Source of the DNA: SbD1 sp039679945
Lineage (GTDB): Bacteria; Desulfobacterota; Syntrophobacteria; Syntrophobacterales; Syntrophobacteraceae
Direction of reading: 5' to 3'
Assembly: GCA_039679945.1 (NCBI GenBank)
Contig: JBDKTY010000079.1
Location: forward strand, 3,096-67,095
Length of the DNA: 64,000 nucleotides
Shown here: piece after piece, positions 1 to 9,792 of the stretch
Layout: each line of letters starts with the position of its first letter
How positions within the stretch are numbered: the stretch's first letter is position 1
Made by a program: the position numbers and the translations under genes
Notes under the pieces: model-generated
Databases searched by the model: none
What the model saw: only the letters and a program-made list of their open reading frames with translations
Told to the model about the DNA's origin: nothing

Positions 1-1383
1 TTCCTGGCCCGCATGGCCCTGGCCGGCATGGCGGAGCGCAGCCTGGACGTCCAGTACTTCATCCTGCAGCCCGACATGACCGGGAGCATCCTGGTGGCAC
101 ACCTGATTGAGGCGGCCAGGCGTGGTGTGCGCGTGCGCCTCCTGATCGATGATCTCAATGCGGGGGGATACGAGTTCGGCCTCCGCGCCCTTGATGCCTG
201 TCCAAACATCGAGGTGAGGCTCTACAATCCCTTTGGAAAGCACCTCATGTCGAAGCTCGGGCGGGGGCTCGAGTTCGTTGGTTCCTTCAACCGCCTGAAC
301 CACCGCATGCACAATAAACTCTTTATCGCCGACAACCAGGTTGCGCTCATAGGGGGACGCAATATTGCCGACTCCTATTTCGGAGCCGATCCCGCATACA
401 ACTTCCGGGACTTTGACTTTTTTTCCGTGGGTCCGGTGGTTCGTGACTTTTCGGCCTCTTTTGACGAATACTGGAACAGTGCCTGGGCTATACCCATACG
501 GGCAATGTACTCTTCCCGGCCTTCGGCGAGTGAAATAGCTGGGTCCTTCAGCAAGCTCAAAGTCCATATTGCAGCCCATCCCGAGTACCCTTACAAAAGT
601 CCCGCCGGGCACTCGGAAAAGCTCGAAATCCTGAACAGGTTCCGTGACCAGCTGGTATGGGCCGAAGCCAAAGTAGCGGCCGATTCACCCGGCAAGAACA
701 AAGAACCGCGCTCGCATCGGATTACTGCCATGCTTAAGGAATTTCTGGGAAACGCCAGGCGGGAGGTCCTGATTGTCACGCCCTATCTTGTCCCCTCTGA
801 TTCCGGTGCTCTCAGGGAGATGCTTGCCAATTTGAGGTCGAGGGGGATTGCAACCTGCATGCTCACAAACTCCCTGGGCTCGACTGATCTGGTTTCGGCC
901 CACGCGGGGTATGCGAAGTATCGGGAAGTCCTGGTAGAAGGGGGGGTGGAGCTTCACGAGATGCGGCCCGATGCCGAATCCAGGGCGCTCTACATCGCGG
1001 GGGGCGGACCCGCCTCCGTGATGGGGCTGCATGGTAAGGCAGCCGTGGTGGACTGCGCATTCGTTTTCATAGGGACTTTCAACTTTGACCAGCGCTCGGC
1101 AAATATCAACACGGAGGTTGGGGTACTGGTCCATAGCCCCGAACTGGCGCAAAAGCTTGCTTCCGCGGTTGCAATCGATCTCCAGGGACAAAACAGTTGG
1201 CGTGTCGGCCTCGCATCCGAATGCGATCCAGGCCTCAAGGACAGGAAAGAAACTCGGGACCTGGCCTGGATTGCCGAAGAAGAAGGCAGGCGAACCGTCG
1301 TGACCCACGAGCCCGGTTCCAGCCGCGGTCGGCTCCTCCTGCGGTCTCTCATGGGCCTTATTCCGATCGATAGCCAGCTCTGA
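1..1383 (+). CDS. Phospholipase D family protein, cardiolipin synthase-like (5' end outside window)
   Basis: The frame is open to the window edge, so the true start lies upstream. Two HKD motifs are visible: HNKLFIAD followed by a GGRN segment in the first half, and HGKAAVVD followed by GTFNFDQRS in the second. This pairing is diagnostic of bitopic phospholipase D enzymes. The order of blocks (LLIDDL, NIEVRLYNPF, RMHNKLF, FDEYW) matches the ClsC-type cardiolipin synthases, which transfer a phosphatidyl group between phospholipids at the inner membrane. About 455 residues are present, so only a short N-terminal piece seems missing. The gene runs convergently into the DUF2950 gene, with a terminator-like hairpin between them. 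The specific substrate is inferred from the family. Confidence 0.88.
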   Translation, partial: FLARMALAGMAERSLDVQYFILQPDMTGSILVAHLIEAARRGVRVRLLIDDLNAGGYEFGLRALDACPNIEVRLYNPFGKHLMSKLGRGLEFVGSFNRLNHRMHNKLFIADNQVALIGGRNIADSYFGADPAYNFRDFDFFSVGPVVRDFSASFDEYWNSAWAIPIRAMYSSRPSASEIAGSFSKLKVHIAAHPEYPYKSPAGHSEKLEILNRFRDQLVWAEAKVAADSPGKNKEPRSHRITAMLKEFLGNARREVLIVTPYLVPSDSGALREMLANLRSRGIATCMLTNSLGSTDLVSAHAGYAKYREVLVEGGVELHEMRPDAESRALYIAGGGPASVMGLHGKAAVVDCAFVFIGTFNFDQRSANINTEVGVLVHSPELAQKLASAVAIDLQGQNSWRVGLASECDPGLKDRKETRDLAWIAEEEGRRTVVTHEPGSSRGRLLLRSLMGLIPIDSQL

Positions 1384-1591
1384 GCGCCCATGTGTCGCTC
1401 GCGCATGCTTCGATCTCTCCGATTGCGTAACCACGGCTCCTGTGGTACCGCTCGCTTCCGCGCGCTGGCACATGCTTCGATACCTTGCCCGCAAGAAACA
1501 GCTATTCTGAAGGCGACGCTATTTGCTTCATAATAGCCTCTTGCGCTTCCCGCCCGGATAATGAGTATCCGGGCTGCCCGCTATCAAGGGC

Positions 1592-1714
1592 TTATACGGA
1601 CTTGCGTTCGAGATGAATCCGCGCTGAAAAACCCGGCACGCAGATCGTCATAGGCCCGTTCATGCTTCGGTATCTCAATACGAACGGAGGTGTCCTCTTG
1701 AGGGCACAGATTAC
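1592..1714 (+). repeat. Dispersed palindromic repeat, diverged copy
   Basis: It begins TTATACGGACTTGCGTTCGA, has a central CCCGTTC...GAACGG inverted pair, and ends in a TCCTCTTGAGGGC segment. It aligns by eye with copies at 25616-25740, 25767-25886, 39402-39509 and 46315-46440, though it is the most degraded. Confidence 0.6.
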
Positions 1715-1951
1715 ATGGTCAGTCAGGCCATCCATCCCGTCGTTCCGGGGCGAGACATCTAAAACCCGTTCACCCTCCCCCATTCGCGTGGCAGTATGCG
1801 GAAAGGAAACAGCACCGCGCTCATGCATTCCTGACCCGTCCCAGCCTTCGACGCTCAGGGCGAACAGGTTACAGCCCAATTCCACGTGATGCGTTCTTCA
1901 ACGCCGGTTCCCGTCCGGGACAGCCGCACCGAGGTTGACTGCTCTCCACGA

Positions 1952-1984
1952 AAAAGAGCGGGGGAATCATTCCCTCGCTCTTTT
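1952..1984. terminator. Symmetric hairpin, probable bidirectional terminator
   Basis: A 16-bp arm starting AAAAGAGCGGGGGAAT pairs with its inverted copy across a one-base centre, with a single G:T mismatch. The arms end in a T-run on both strands, which suits termination of both convergent genes. The same module recurs at 9624-9675 and, inverted, at 46067-46103. Confidence 0.7.
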
Positions 1985-2091
1985 GAATCCGAAAAGCAAC
2001 ATCCCGGGCGCAAACTCGAATGCGGCCTCATCAATGCTCCCCGGCGGCAGGTCTGGAAACCGGCCGCCGGGGGTATGCGCTTATACCGGGA

Positions 2092-3051
2092 TTACTTGAC
2101 TTGCCGCCAGCTTTTATCGGGGTCGAACAGTTTTATGGCTTGCGCGACCAATTCGGTTTTCGGCCCGAGATTTCTCTCGTAGACCTCGCCGTTCTGGTTC
2201 ACGATGAAAGTCATTATGCCGGACACCCCGTATTTTGCCGGGTAGGCAATGAGGGCAAAACCGCCGATCATTCTACCGTTAGCCACATAATCGTAGGCGC
2301 CCCCGGGGGCGTTCTTTCCCTGCGCCTTCAGTATCCTGAAGAAATAACCGTGATAGGGGCTGGGCTTATTGCCCTCCCGGTAACCTTCCTTATAGGCGGC
2401 AGCCATGAAAATACCCACCGGGCTCGGAGGTTCCCCCTCCTTGACCTGCCAGTAAAGACCGTCCTGTTTGCCCGGTTCGCTGAAGAACTTTTGCGCATAG
2501 GCCAACAGGCCGCTGGCATCATGAGGTTGAGCCGCATACTCACGCTGGGCGGCAACGTAGCCGCGGCAGACCTGGATCGTGCTTAGCTCGTTTTTTCCTA
2601 TTCTGCGGTCCAGGACTTCCTGCCTTCCAGCTTTCGTGTCAAATCGCCATTTTCCATTCCTCTCGACCACCGGCAGGGGAAACGGCCAATTGTCGGAACC
2701 CACCGTAATGACTGCTTTCCGGTCTCCCGATTTGAGGATCTGGATCTTCTCCTCATACAGCCGGGTCACGAGATTGACGCCCTCGGCATCCGCCACGGGG
2801 TCGCCCGATTCGATCAGGTCCCTTGCATCCGCCCCCAGGACAGCCAGGAGCTTGTTGCGATCCTTGTCTTTTACGGCCTGAAAAAACGCGGTGCAGGCCT
2901 CTTCGGGAGAGCTGAAGGCTTCCTGGCCGGACTTCTTGACCGCGGCGGAGCCGTCGCCGCAAAAACCCGCCAGGAACAGGGCCGCGGCCAGCATGAATAT
3001 CAGCGCCGGACGGCGGATATATTTTCGATTGCCTTTGATGGACCAAAGCAT
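2092..3051 (-). CDS. DUF2950 family exported protein
   Basis: A 319-residue protein with a basic N-terminus and a hydrophobic segment (residues 14-30, LIFMLAAALFLAGFCG) that looks like a signal peptide, possibly lipoprotein type at FCG. The body matches DUF2950: an N-terminal 'EEACTAFFQAVKDKD' helix, a central block on conversion of the polypeptide (RFDTKAGRQEVLDRRIG, NELSTIQVCRGYVAAQREYA) and a C-terminal YFFRILKAQGKNAPGGAYDY block. A GGAGGT site lies 5 bases before the ATG. It sits 69 bp downstream of a DUF3300 gene on the same strand. This pairing recurs in proteobacteria and suggests one envelope-related operon. The biochemical role is unknown. Confidence 0.85.
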   Translation of the reverse strand: MLWSIKGNRKYIRRPALIFMLAAALFLAGFCGDGSAAVKKSGQEAFSSPEEACTAFFQAVKDKDRNKLLAVLGADARDLIESGDPVADAEGVNLVTRLYEEKIQILKSGDRKAVITVGSDNWPFPLPVVERNGKWRFDTKAGRQEVLDRRIGKNELSTIQVCRGYVAAQREYAAQPHDASGLLAYAQKFFSEPGKQDGLYWQVKEGEPPSPVGIFMAAAYKEGYREGNKPSPYHGYFFRILKAQGKNAPGGAYDYVANGRMIGGFALIAYPAKYGVSGIMTFIVNQNGEVYERNLGPKTELVAQAIKLFDPDKSWRQVK

Positions 3052-3120
3052 GATCGACCTCCATGATTCATTATCATTACATCCCTTTCATGCACCAGAT
3101 AGCCGACGGTTACGAAGTGG

Positions 3121-4419
3121 TTACCTCCGGCCATGACCTCCGCCTCCGTGGAAACCACCACCTCCTCCATGGAAGCCGCCACCGCCGAACCCGCTCTCAC
3201 GGCTCGAACGGCCGCGCTCGGATTGCCGCATGGCATCCCTGCCCTCGCCCATCCCCTGGAATGCGGAACTGTACTGGCCGGAACGCCCAGACGACGAGTA
3301 TCCGCCTCCGGACATCCTGTCGGGAGTGCCGTAACCGGTCGGCTGCATTCCACTCCTCCCGCCTTCCGGGGTATGGCCGCGATAATCACGGCCGGCGTCC
3401 GTCGGAGTGGATGGGGCGTAGCGCTGTCTCGACGCATCATCCCTATACGGAACATTCTTTCTATGGGATGGATCATGCTGCCAGTCTTGCCCCTGCGCGG
3501 AAGGCGTCCCGGGCTGCCGCCCATGAGGCGGCTGTGGACCCGGAGTCGGACCAGGCTGGGGATGAGGACCCGGAGTCGGTCCCGGTGGATGTGGGCCAGG
3601 TCCCGGACCTGGAGGGTGTGGTCCTGGAGGCCCTGGTGGGTGTGGTCCTGGAGGTCCAGGCGGATGCGGCCCCGGAGGTCCGGGAGGGTGTGGTCCCGGT
3701 CCCGGATAGACATTGATCGTGCCGCCTCCCCAGTTGCAGTAGCCCCAGCCGCCGGACCATGCGGCTCCAACTGCCACCCCGGCAACGAATCCCACACCGG
3801 CGGCAACCACGGGAGGGGCCACGTAGTAGGGTGGATATGCCGGATACGGCCACGCGCCGTAGATAATCATCGGGTCATAGGACGGGACATAAATTACCTG
3901 GGGATCAGCAGGTTCAATGCGAATAATCTTATCCTCGACAATGACCGTCTGTTCCCTGGTAGTATAGAGATTATTCTGGGCACGGGCACTGACGCGCAGC
4001 TTCTGGACCGTATCCATGACATCCTTTTGCTGCGCGATGAAAGCGTCTCCCAGCTTCTGCATCCAATCGAGCTGCTTGTTCATCATCGAGAGGATGTCGG
4101 GAAACGACACGAGCGCCTTGACGCTCGGGTCCCAGTCCATTTTATCAAGGGCCGCGTTCAAGGCATCACCCTTGAGTCTGCTGTTCTGCTTGACCCATCG
4201 GTCCGCCTGCACAACTTCCAGGGGATAGGTCGACGCCATGAGCACCTGTGCAAGCACTGCGTCGGGATAGAGCGCAATGGGCGCGATCATTTGCTCCAGT
4301 TGCTCCTGGCTGTAAGGATTGCCGCTCCCGGAACCGGCGGCGAAACCCCCGAGCGGGGCAGCCATAAGCAAAGCGGTCAGCCAGCATAAAACATGTCTGA
4401 ACACTTTCCCCCCATTCAT
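3121..4419 (-). CDS. DUF3300 family exported protein with Pro-Gly-His repeat and Gly/His tail
   Basis: A 432-residue protein. Residues 1-28 form a signal peptide (VLCWLTALLMAAPLGGFAAG). Residues 35-180 carry the DUF3300 core: IAPIALYPDAVLAQVLMASTYPLEVV, DWDPSVKALVSFPDIL, IYVPSYDP. A glycine/alanine hydrophobic segment (about 200-226) follows, then a low-complexity region of PHPPGPPG units (about 233-300) and a Gly/Ser/His-rich tail ending in GGGGGFHGGGGHGRR. AAGGAG precedes the ATG by 6 bases. It is the first gene of a two-gene unit with DUF2950. The histidine-rich tail could bind metal, but that is only inference. Function in the family is not established. Confidence 0.87.
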   Translation of the reverse strand: MNGGKVFRHVLCWLTALLMAAPLGGFAAGSGSGNPYSQEQLEQMIAPIALYPDAVLAQVLMASTYPLEVVQADRWVKQNSRLKGDALNAALDKMDWDPSVKALVSFPDILSMMNKQLDWMQKLGDAFIAQQKDVMDTVQKLRVSARAQNNLYTTREQTVIVEDKIIRIEPADPQVIYVPSYDPMIIYGAWPYPAYPPYYVAPPVVAAGVGFVAGVAVGAAWSGGWGYCNWGGGTINVYPGPGPHPPGPPGPHPPGPPGPHPPGPPGPHPPGPGPGPHPPGPTPGPHPQPGPTPGPQPPHGRQPGTPSAQGQDWQHDPSHRKNVPYRDDASRQRYAPSTPTDAGRDYRGHTPEGGRSGMQPTGYGTPDRMSGGGYSSSGRSGQYSSAFQGMGEGRDAMRQSERGRSSRESGFGGGGFHGGGGGFHGGGGHGRR

Positions 4420-5698
4420 GTTTTCTCCTTTGCTCTACAAAAGTGAACCGCGAATTATGCAATTATTGAATTCGACCTCTCCGGAAGTCTCTGGGAATGT
4501 CACGGCACGGTTACTCGCCATGGCCCATGACAATAGTATTCCCGAATAACGATCGCTTAGCCTGGTAAGGCGCCGGCCCGCCGGTGAAACCTGAAGTTTC
4601 ACCTCAAGCGGGCATCGACAGTAACGCCTTGAAGAAGAGGATGAACATGCAATGAATTCGAAAAGCGCCGGTTCACCCTCCGCCCGGGTGTTCTGAGGTC
4701 ATGGTGCTGCTTTCCAATGGATGTGGCACGAACAGCGCTCGGGAAGCCGCCGGTCCGACCCGCCCCCTCCCGAGGCATGCGATCCTGGACGGATATCATT
4801 GCACTCCGGCAAATCACGGGGAAACAGGCCTTTCACCCGAGCCAAGACCCACTCCCGCTCTTGTCGGGCTATCGAGCAGGGGATCTCGCCCGGTGCTTTC
4901 GCCCCCTCGGTATTTCAAACCCGGATGTCGGGGCGACAACCCTGATACGCGACCCGGTGCCAGATCTTTTTGGTTGCTGGGAAGTTTCGGCAGCATACAA
5001 TAATGTCATGTTGCCAGCAATGGTATTTATCAACAAGTCACGAGCAGTTAAATCCCTTATGGTACGCGCGCCATGGTAGACTCCGGGCCTTTTGTAAGAC
5101 TGGAGTAAATGAGTAAATCAGATATCCATTCCTACCTGCCCGCCGCACCCGACAACTAACGCATACTTATCCTTGTCAGTCGATCATAACGGCTCCCCGT
5201 ACGATTATCTTGAGGATATTTTTGTAAGGCCGCCCACAAAGTTTGTCTGACTTCCACCCTGGAATAACCATATTTGCCGGAGCGTACCGAACCGAAGCCC
5301 GGATGCCCGATATATCTTTCGGTTCCATCCTTCCACGTTCCCGTGATTTCCGTCGCTCACGACTTCCAGGCTGAAGACGGCAGATCCCCGCCGTTGAACG
5401 TCCTGTCCGGATGCTGCCAAATCGTGGAGCACAACAGAGATAAGGGTATTATTTCAATAAGCTGGATGGGCCTCACGACTTCCGGAATTGCGGAATTTCA
5501 TACGAGGCACGGGTGATCGGGTCTGGTTTCCCGGGTTCTTTTTGATTATCAGGAGGTAGAGGCAATAAAAGGCTGAGAATTATTGACGAATGGCTCCGAG
5601 GCTGTCACCCTAAGAGAGCAGTTTTATAACTCACCCCTTCGGAAGAGGCGGGGGCTTCGGTCAACGGGACCTTCAGCGATGAATGGAGGAGTAAGGCA
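4420..5698. other. 1.28-kb intergenic region without recognisable gene
   Basis: This gap lies between the divergent DUF3300 and aldo/keto reductase genes. Several overlapping open frames of 60-120 codons exist in high-GC sequence (4701-5079), but none has a recognisable domain, good start signal or coding-like composition. It probably holds the two divergent promoters and decayed sequence. Confidence 0.5.
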
Positions 5699-6721
5699 AT
5701 GCGATACAAGGTACTTGGAAAAACAGGGCTCGAAATCTCGGAAATGGGCTTTGGGTGTATTCCGATCATCCGCCTGTCCACCACGGAGGCGGTAAAAGTT
5801 CTCAGGCGGGGATATGATAGAGGGATAACCCTGTTTGATACAGCCAACATGTACCTGGACAGCGAAGAAAAGATCGGGCAGGCATTTGACGGCATCCGAA
5901 ACAGCCTGGTTCTTGCCACTAAGACGATAAAACGCGACGCCGCCGGCGCCGAGTCAGACATCGACCTGAGTCTGAAGCGCATGCGAACGGACTATATCGA
6001 TCTTTTTCAAATACACCAACTCTCCCTGGAAAATGACTACCAGGCGGCAACCGGACCCAACGGGGTCATGGAGGCGCTCTACCGTGCAAAACAGGCCGGC
6101 AAGATCAGGCACATCGGGGTAACTTCCCATAGCATCGAGATGGCGGTAAGACTGATAAGTACCGGGCTTTTCAGCACCATTCAATTTCCCTTCAATTTCA
6201 TCGAAAACAAGCCCGTCGAAGAACTGCATCCGAGCGCCCGGCAACGGGGAATGGGCATACTCGCCATGAAGCCTTTTGGCGGGGGCGCCCTGGACAACGG
6301 CGAACTATGCTTCAAGTTCCTGCGCCAGTACCCCGACGTAATCCCGCTGGCGGGTTTTGACGCCGTCGAGCAGGTCGACCAGATCACAGCCCTGTACGAT
6401 GCCGAGAACAAGGTTCTGCCTGAAGACCTTGCCACCATGGAGAGATATCGAGAGGAACTGGGGCAGCACTTCTGCCGCCGGTGCGAGTACTGCCAGCCCT
6501 GTGAACAGGGAGTTATGATCACCGCGGCGATGAACTACCCGATAATCGCCCGCAGAATGTCCGGCGCAAAGGGAGCGGGGTTCGCGGCCAAGAATATGGA
6601 GTCGATCCGGAATTGCACCGAGTGCGGGGAATGCATGTCACGTTGCCCGTACGGTCTTCCCATTCCCGAGATGCTCAAGAAGCATCTGGCCCTTTACGAA
6701 CAACACACCTCGGGGAATTGA
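5699..6721 (+). CDS. Aldo/keto reductase with C-terminal double 4Fe-4S cluster domain
   Basis: A 340-residue protein. Residues 1-250 form an aldo/keto reductase barrel with the catalytic tetrad visible as D and Y in LFDTANMYLDSE, K in VLATKTIK and H in IDLFQIHQL. Residues 255-335 carry two cysteine clusters, CRRCEYCQPCEQG and CTECGECMSRCPYGLPIPE, the latter a ferredoxin-type CxxCxxCxxxCP. This arrangement is common in anaerobes, where it is thought to link a nicotinamide-type oxidoreductase barrel to iron-sulfur electron transfer. GGAGG lies about 9 bases upstream of the ATG. No functional partner is adjacent and the substrate is unknown. Confidence 0.9.
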   Translation: MRYKVLGKTGLEISEMGFGCIPIIRLSTTEAVKVLRRGYDRGITLFDTANMYLDSEEKIGQAFDGIRNSLVLATKTIKRDAAGAESDIDLSLKRMRTDYIDLFQIHQLSLENDYQAATGPNGVMEALYRAKQAGKIRHIGVTSHSIEMAVRLISTGLFSTIQFPFNFIENKPVEELHPSARQRGMGILAMKPFGGGALDNGELCFKFLRQYPDVIPLAGFDAVEQVDQITALYDAENKVLPEDLATMERYREELGQHFCRRCEYCQPCEQGVMITAAMNYPIIARRMSGAKGAGFAAKNMESIRNCTECGECMSRCPYGLPIPEMLKKHLALYEQHTSGN

Positions 6722-6828
6722 TACCTCGAATGGACTTTCCCGCCCGTGCCTCCCGGCATGGGCGGGAAAGCAGTATTTGCGCGAAGACCGTGCCGACTGG
6801 AACGCGATGGTATCCCGCCGAATTTTGA

Positions 6829-7635
6829 TTACTTCACGCCACTTCCGAGCAATGCAAGGGCATCCCGCCGTTCGCGATCAAAGCGGCCGACCAGCGCGGC
6901 CTTGACACTGGTCTTGCTTTTGGAAAAATAGACATCCACTTTGGACCGCTCCATGTACACTGCTTCAATGATCTCCGCATCGCTCATGGTGGACGGGTCC
7001 CTGCCCTTGAGTGCGTTCTTGAAAACCGCATTGCCCGGTCCGTGTTGCACTGCCACGGACCATGCAACGTCTTTCAGGGCCTTGGACCGGGGCTTCAACT
7101 CCAGGCCGATTTGCTTGAGGTTGGCTGCAAAGGGTTCATAGTGAGTCGTCTGGATGAATGCATGCTGAACTCGGGCAAATTCCTCCATTTTCCCCAAATC
7201 CTTCCAGGCCGCCTGGAAGGACTTCGTTCCTTCGATGGCGCCCTTTAGTCCGCCGGCCGCATCGAGCCTGGCCGCGAAATCCGGATTGGCTTTCGCCAGA
7301 AAGACGAGAAAAGCTTCCATGGTGCCGGTTCTCGTGGCGATCTGGTACTGCCCGTATGAGTATCCACCGGTTTTATCCTGTCCAATGATCCCTGGATCGC
7401 CATTGCTCTCGTACTTCCTTGAAAGCGCCCCCAGTTCGGAATCATACTCAGCCGGTCCCGCCGCCGCGGGTTCAGTCCGGCCGCCCGCCTCGGGCGCGGG
7501 ATACTCAACGGTCATGACTGTCCAAAGGCCGTCATCCTGAGGAATCTTTACACTTTGGTATCCCTCCGCTTTCCAGCCCGCGATTATGTCATCGGCCTCG
7601 GCCTCGGTGAGATTCTGAAGAGCCTCTTTAAACAT
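6829..7635 (-). CDS. Putative lysozyme-like peptidoglycan hydrolase without signal peptide
   Basis: 268 residues. A longer start at 7650 exists, but a perfect AGGAGG with a 6-base spacer lies between that ATG and the one at 7635, so translation should begin MFKEALQNL. Residues 1-70 are a small domain with an alanine/proline/glycine linker. Residues 75-260 resemble lysozyme-fold hydrolases: RKYESNGDPGIIG contains the likely catalytic glutamate and GGYSYGQYQIAT matches the SYGxYQ block of chitosanase- or endolysin-like muramidases. There is no export signal, so it either acts after phage-like release, is exported by a specialised route, or has another glycan substrate. The assignment is by motif only. 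Confidence 0.6.
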   Translation of the reverse strand: MFKEALQNLTEAEADDIIAGWKAEGYQSVKIPQDDGLWTVMTVEYPAPEAGGRTEPAAAGPAEYDSELGALSRKYESNGDPGIIGQDKTGGYSYGQYQIATRTGTMEAFLVFLAKANPDFAARLDAAGGLKGAIEGTKSFQAAWKDLGKMEEFARVQHAFIQTTHYEPFAANLKQIGLELKPRSKALKDVAWSVAVQHGPGNAVFKNALKGRDPSTMSDAEIIEAVYMERSKVDVYFSKSKTSVKAALVGRFDRERRDALALLGSGVK

Positions 7636-7755
7636 TTGCGACCTCCTCATGCCTTTGCGATTCTTCCAGCAGTCACACCCGCGCTACCGTTTCATACCGG
7701 TTGAACGCAAATCCGTATCAAACACCGGCGGCAACATTCCAGCTCATTACAAAAA

Positions 7756-8679
7756 TCATGGTTGTTGCAGATACCCGTTTTCCACAAGGTAATCTATCGC
7801 CAACTGTCTCTCCTTTGAATAATCCGGAGCACTCAGGAAATACATGACCGTGTGCTGGATTTTCTGCTTCTTTAGCCATTCAGAGAGGATCTTCATGCGT
7901 GCCTGATCGTAGTTCTTTCCATCCGGCTTCAGATACTTTATGAGGGCATCCCGCTCCTTTCCACTGACCACCGGCTTGATGACGGGGCTGTAACCTTGAC
8001 TGGTCAACTCCGTCCTGATTTGCTCGGCGCTTTTCAGTGCTTTGTCGACTTCCTCGTCGGCCTTCCTGTCGGATACAATAGCGTCCCTGGTCACGCCCAC
8101 GATCGCCCCGTGAATGGTCCCCGCCACGTAGTAGTCCTGAAGATCGGATACGGCTTGCGTCAGCGGATATGCATCGACATTCCTGGCCAGCCCTTCCAGT
8201 ATTCTTGCCCGTACAGTCTTGCGGAGGGCTTCCATCTGGGAAAGAAGCGCGGGCATCGTCCTTTCGAAGAAAACATTCTTATCGACCGCGGCTTTCGCTC
8301 CTATGAGACCACCCGATGCACCATGAAGAATCGTCTTCGCTGAACTGCCCGGAGTCGCCACGCCAGCCACGTTGAGGCCGATGGTAGTCAGATCGACCAG
8401 TATATTTGAGGTAACACTTTGAGTATAAAGGGATTCCTTGAAAGACAGATACTGAGCGTCTATGGCGCCAAGGCGTGTTTCGATGAATCTGTTGCGGATG
8501 GCCCTCTGATCAGCTCCGGGCAGGTAGTATGCGTTTAGTACTTCGTCGTATTGGGGATCGAGCTGTTTGAGCGCCTCCGCCGAGTTCGGGAAGCTGGGCG
8601 GCGCCCCCCTGATCGCCGCGCATCCGTTTAACGCTTGAAGTGCAATGACAACCACCAAAAGGATCGAGAATCTGGTCAT
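7756..8679 (-). CDS. Lipoprotein of unknown function
   Basis: 307 residues beginning with a type II signal peptide whose lipobox is LNGC (Cys at about residue 20). The ATG is preceded by GGAGGTGGAAG. The mature part is mostly helical by eye. It contains a glycine-rich stretch (about residues 95-130, TIGLNVAGVATPGSSAKTIL) that could be a membrane-associated hairpin, and a charged C-terminal half. I do not recognise the family. It lies on the same strand as the lysozyme-like gene (120 bp apart), which may indicate co-transcription, but nothing ties their functions together. Confidence 0.75.
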   Translation of the reverse strand: MTRFSILLVVVIALQALNGCAAIRGAPPSFPNSAEALKQLDPQYDEVLNAYYLPGADQRAIRNRFIETRLGAIDAQYLSFKESLYTQSVTSNILVDLTTIGLNVAGVATPGSSAKTILHGASGGLIGAKAAVDKNVFFERTMPALLSQMEALRKTVRARILEGLARNVDAYPLTQAVSDLQDYYVAGTIHGAIVGVTRDAIVSDRKADEEVDKALKSAEQIRTELTSQGYSPVIKPVVSGKERDALIKYLKPDGKNYDQARMKILSEWLKKQKIQHTVMYFLSAPDYSKERQLAIDYLVENGYLQQP

Positions 8680-9792
8680 CTTCCACCTCCATGCTCGATG
8701 GCTATAGAGTTTCGATCACCACTGACCGGCCCATTTCGAATCTATCCCGTTAAGAATCCGATTTCTAAAGCTATTTTGAGCGCCTTTGCTTTCTCGATTT
8801 GAATTCAAATCGGCGATCCTGTCCGACTCATTTTTGATGAATCCGGACAATTATGCGAGTCAGCAAGTGCATTGTTCAGAAACTTGCCGGATAGTAGTGA
8901 GATCCGATAAGTATTTTGCGATTCTGGTTAAGCCGGACATTCGAGGGGGGTGCATGTAGCTGTCGTATGTGTACACCAGCGTCTGAAAGTAGCCAATCAG
9001 TAAGAATAAGTTTGGCGGCAATCCGACATTGAAATGATAAGACATCCTATTATTGAAAGCACACTATTTTTTATCAATGCCCCTGCCAGCATGGAAATCA
9101 GGCGGATCAGCCCCGGTCCATTGTCATTATCTTCAACCATATTCGACTTCTCATGCCCGTATGGGAACACAGTTGGCATGAAATACAGCACTGATTGTTA
9201 ATGAATGAAATACCTGTCGAACTCTTTAGGTGTGATGTTAAAAAGCGGCGGATGTAATCGGCGAGCGCGGGTTATGATGGTCCATCCCGTGATCCTGTAA
9301 ATACTGTTATTCCAACTGATACTCAGGTGGCCTTCAAAATGGCATCGAAAACAGGTGTTGTAAAAGCGTGGAGAACGGCGCTCACACCCCCGTCCACGTT
9401 TCGCGGTTCGGGGTAGACTTTCGGTGTGGCCCAGCGCGGAACCGAGTGACAAACGCCGGAAACACCGAGCGCTCGACCTTGCGCGCCCGCGCGCGTGCGC
9501 CTTCAAAGTCCGCGTGCCCATCCACCAGCTCCCAGGCTCGGCTTCCCGCACCCGTGTGGGCGAAATTGGCTGATCCGGGCCCGGGAATCCGCCCATCTCC
9601 GCGTGTGTATGGGCGAAATCGTGGAAGGAGCGAAGGAATCGTTCCCCCGCTCCTTATGAACCCGAAAAATATCATAGTGTTATTAACCGTGGCTCGGCGC
9701 CCGGCGGCCAGGTATCGATCCTCACCGCTCGGCGTGACCGATGCGCGAGAGCCGATTGCGCGCTGTCACTCAGCCGGCCGTTTGTCTTCCGG
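8680..9792. other. 1.1-kb intergenic region
   Basis: The left half (8690-9240) is AT-richer than its surroundings. The right half is GC-rich, with short unconvincing open frames on both strands. A hydrophobic 64-codon frame at 8997-9191 has no ribosome site. Apart from the hairpin module at 9624-9675, nothing is recognisable. Confidence 0.5.
9624..9654 (-). terminator. Hairpin downstream of the 9793-10539 gene
   Basis: The inverted repeat AAGGAGCG-aa-GGAA / TTCC-cc-CGCTCCTT has a 3-base loop. It is followed on the plus strand by a GAACCCGAAAA segment that also follows the hairpin at 1952-1984. It lies about 140 bases 3' of the minus-strand lipoprotein gene. Confidence 0.5.

Larger units (their letters stand above)
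1384..2091. other. Intergenic region between convergent genes
   Basis: No credible gene. It holds a diverged copy of the main dispersed palindromic repeat (1592-1714) and a strong symmetric hairpin (1952-1984). The short open frames here have no recognisable domain and no ribosome site. Confidence 0.6.

Noticed and set aside
2020..2586. A 188-codon plus-strand frame over the DUF2950 gene
   Set aside because: It is an antisense shadow; the opposite strand encodes a complete family member with a ribosome site.
3133..4389. A 418-codon plus-strand open frame over the DUF3300 gene
   Set aside because: It lies opposite a GC-rich, repeat-containing real gene. Its translation is Arg/Trp-rich with no domain, and the minus strand has a perfect ribosome site, signal peptide and DUF3300 motifs.
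4717..5079. A 120-codon plus-strand frame in the long spacer
   Set aside because: It overlaps other frames of similar length on both strands, with no start signal or domain.
8997..9191. A 64-codon minus-strand hydrophobic frame as a small membrane protein
   Set aside because: It has no ribosome site or homology that I can recognise, and it lies in AT-rich spacer where such frames arise by chance.
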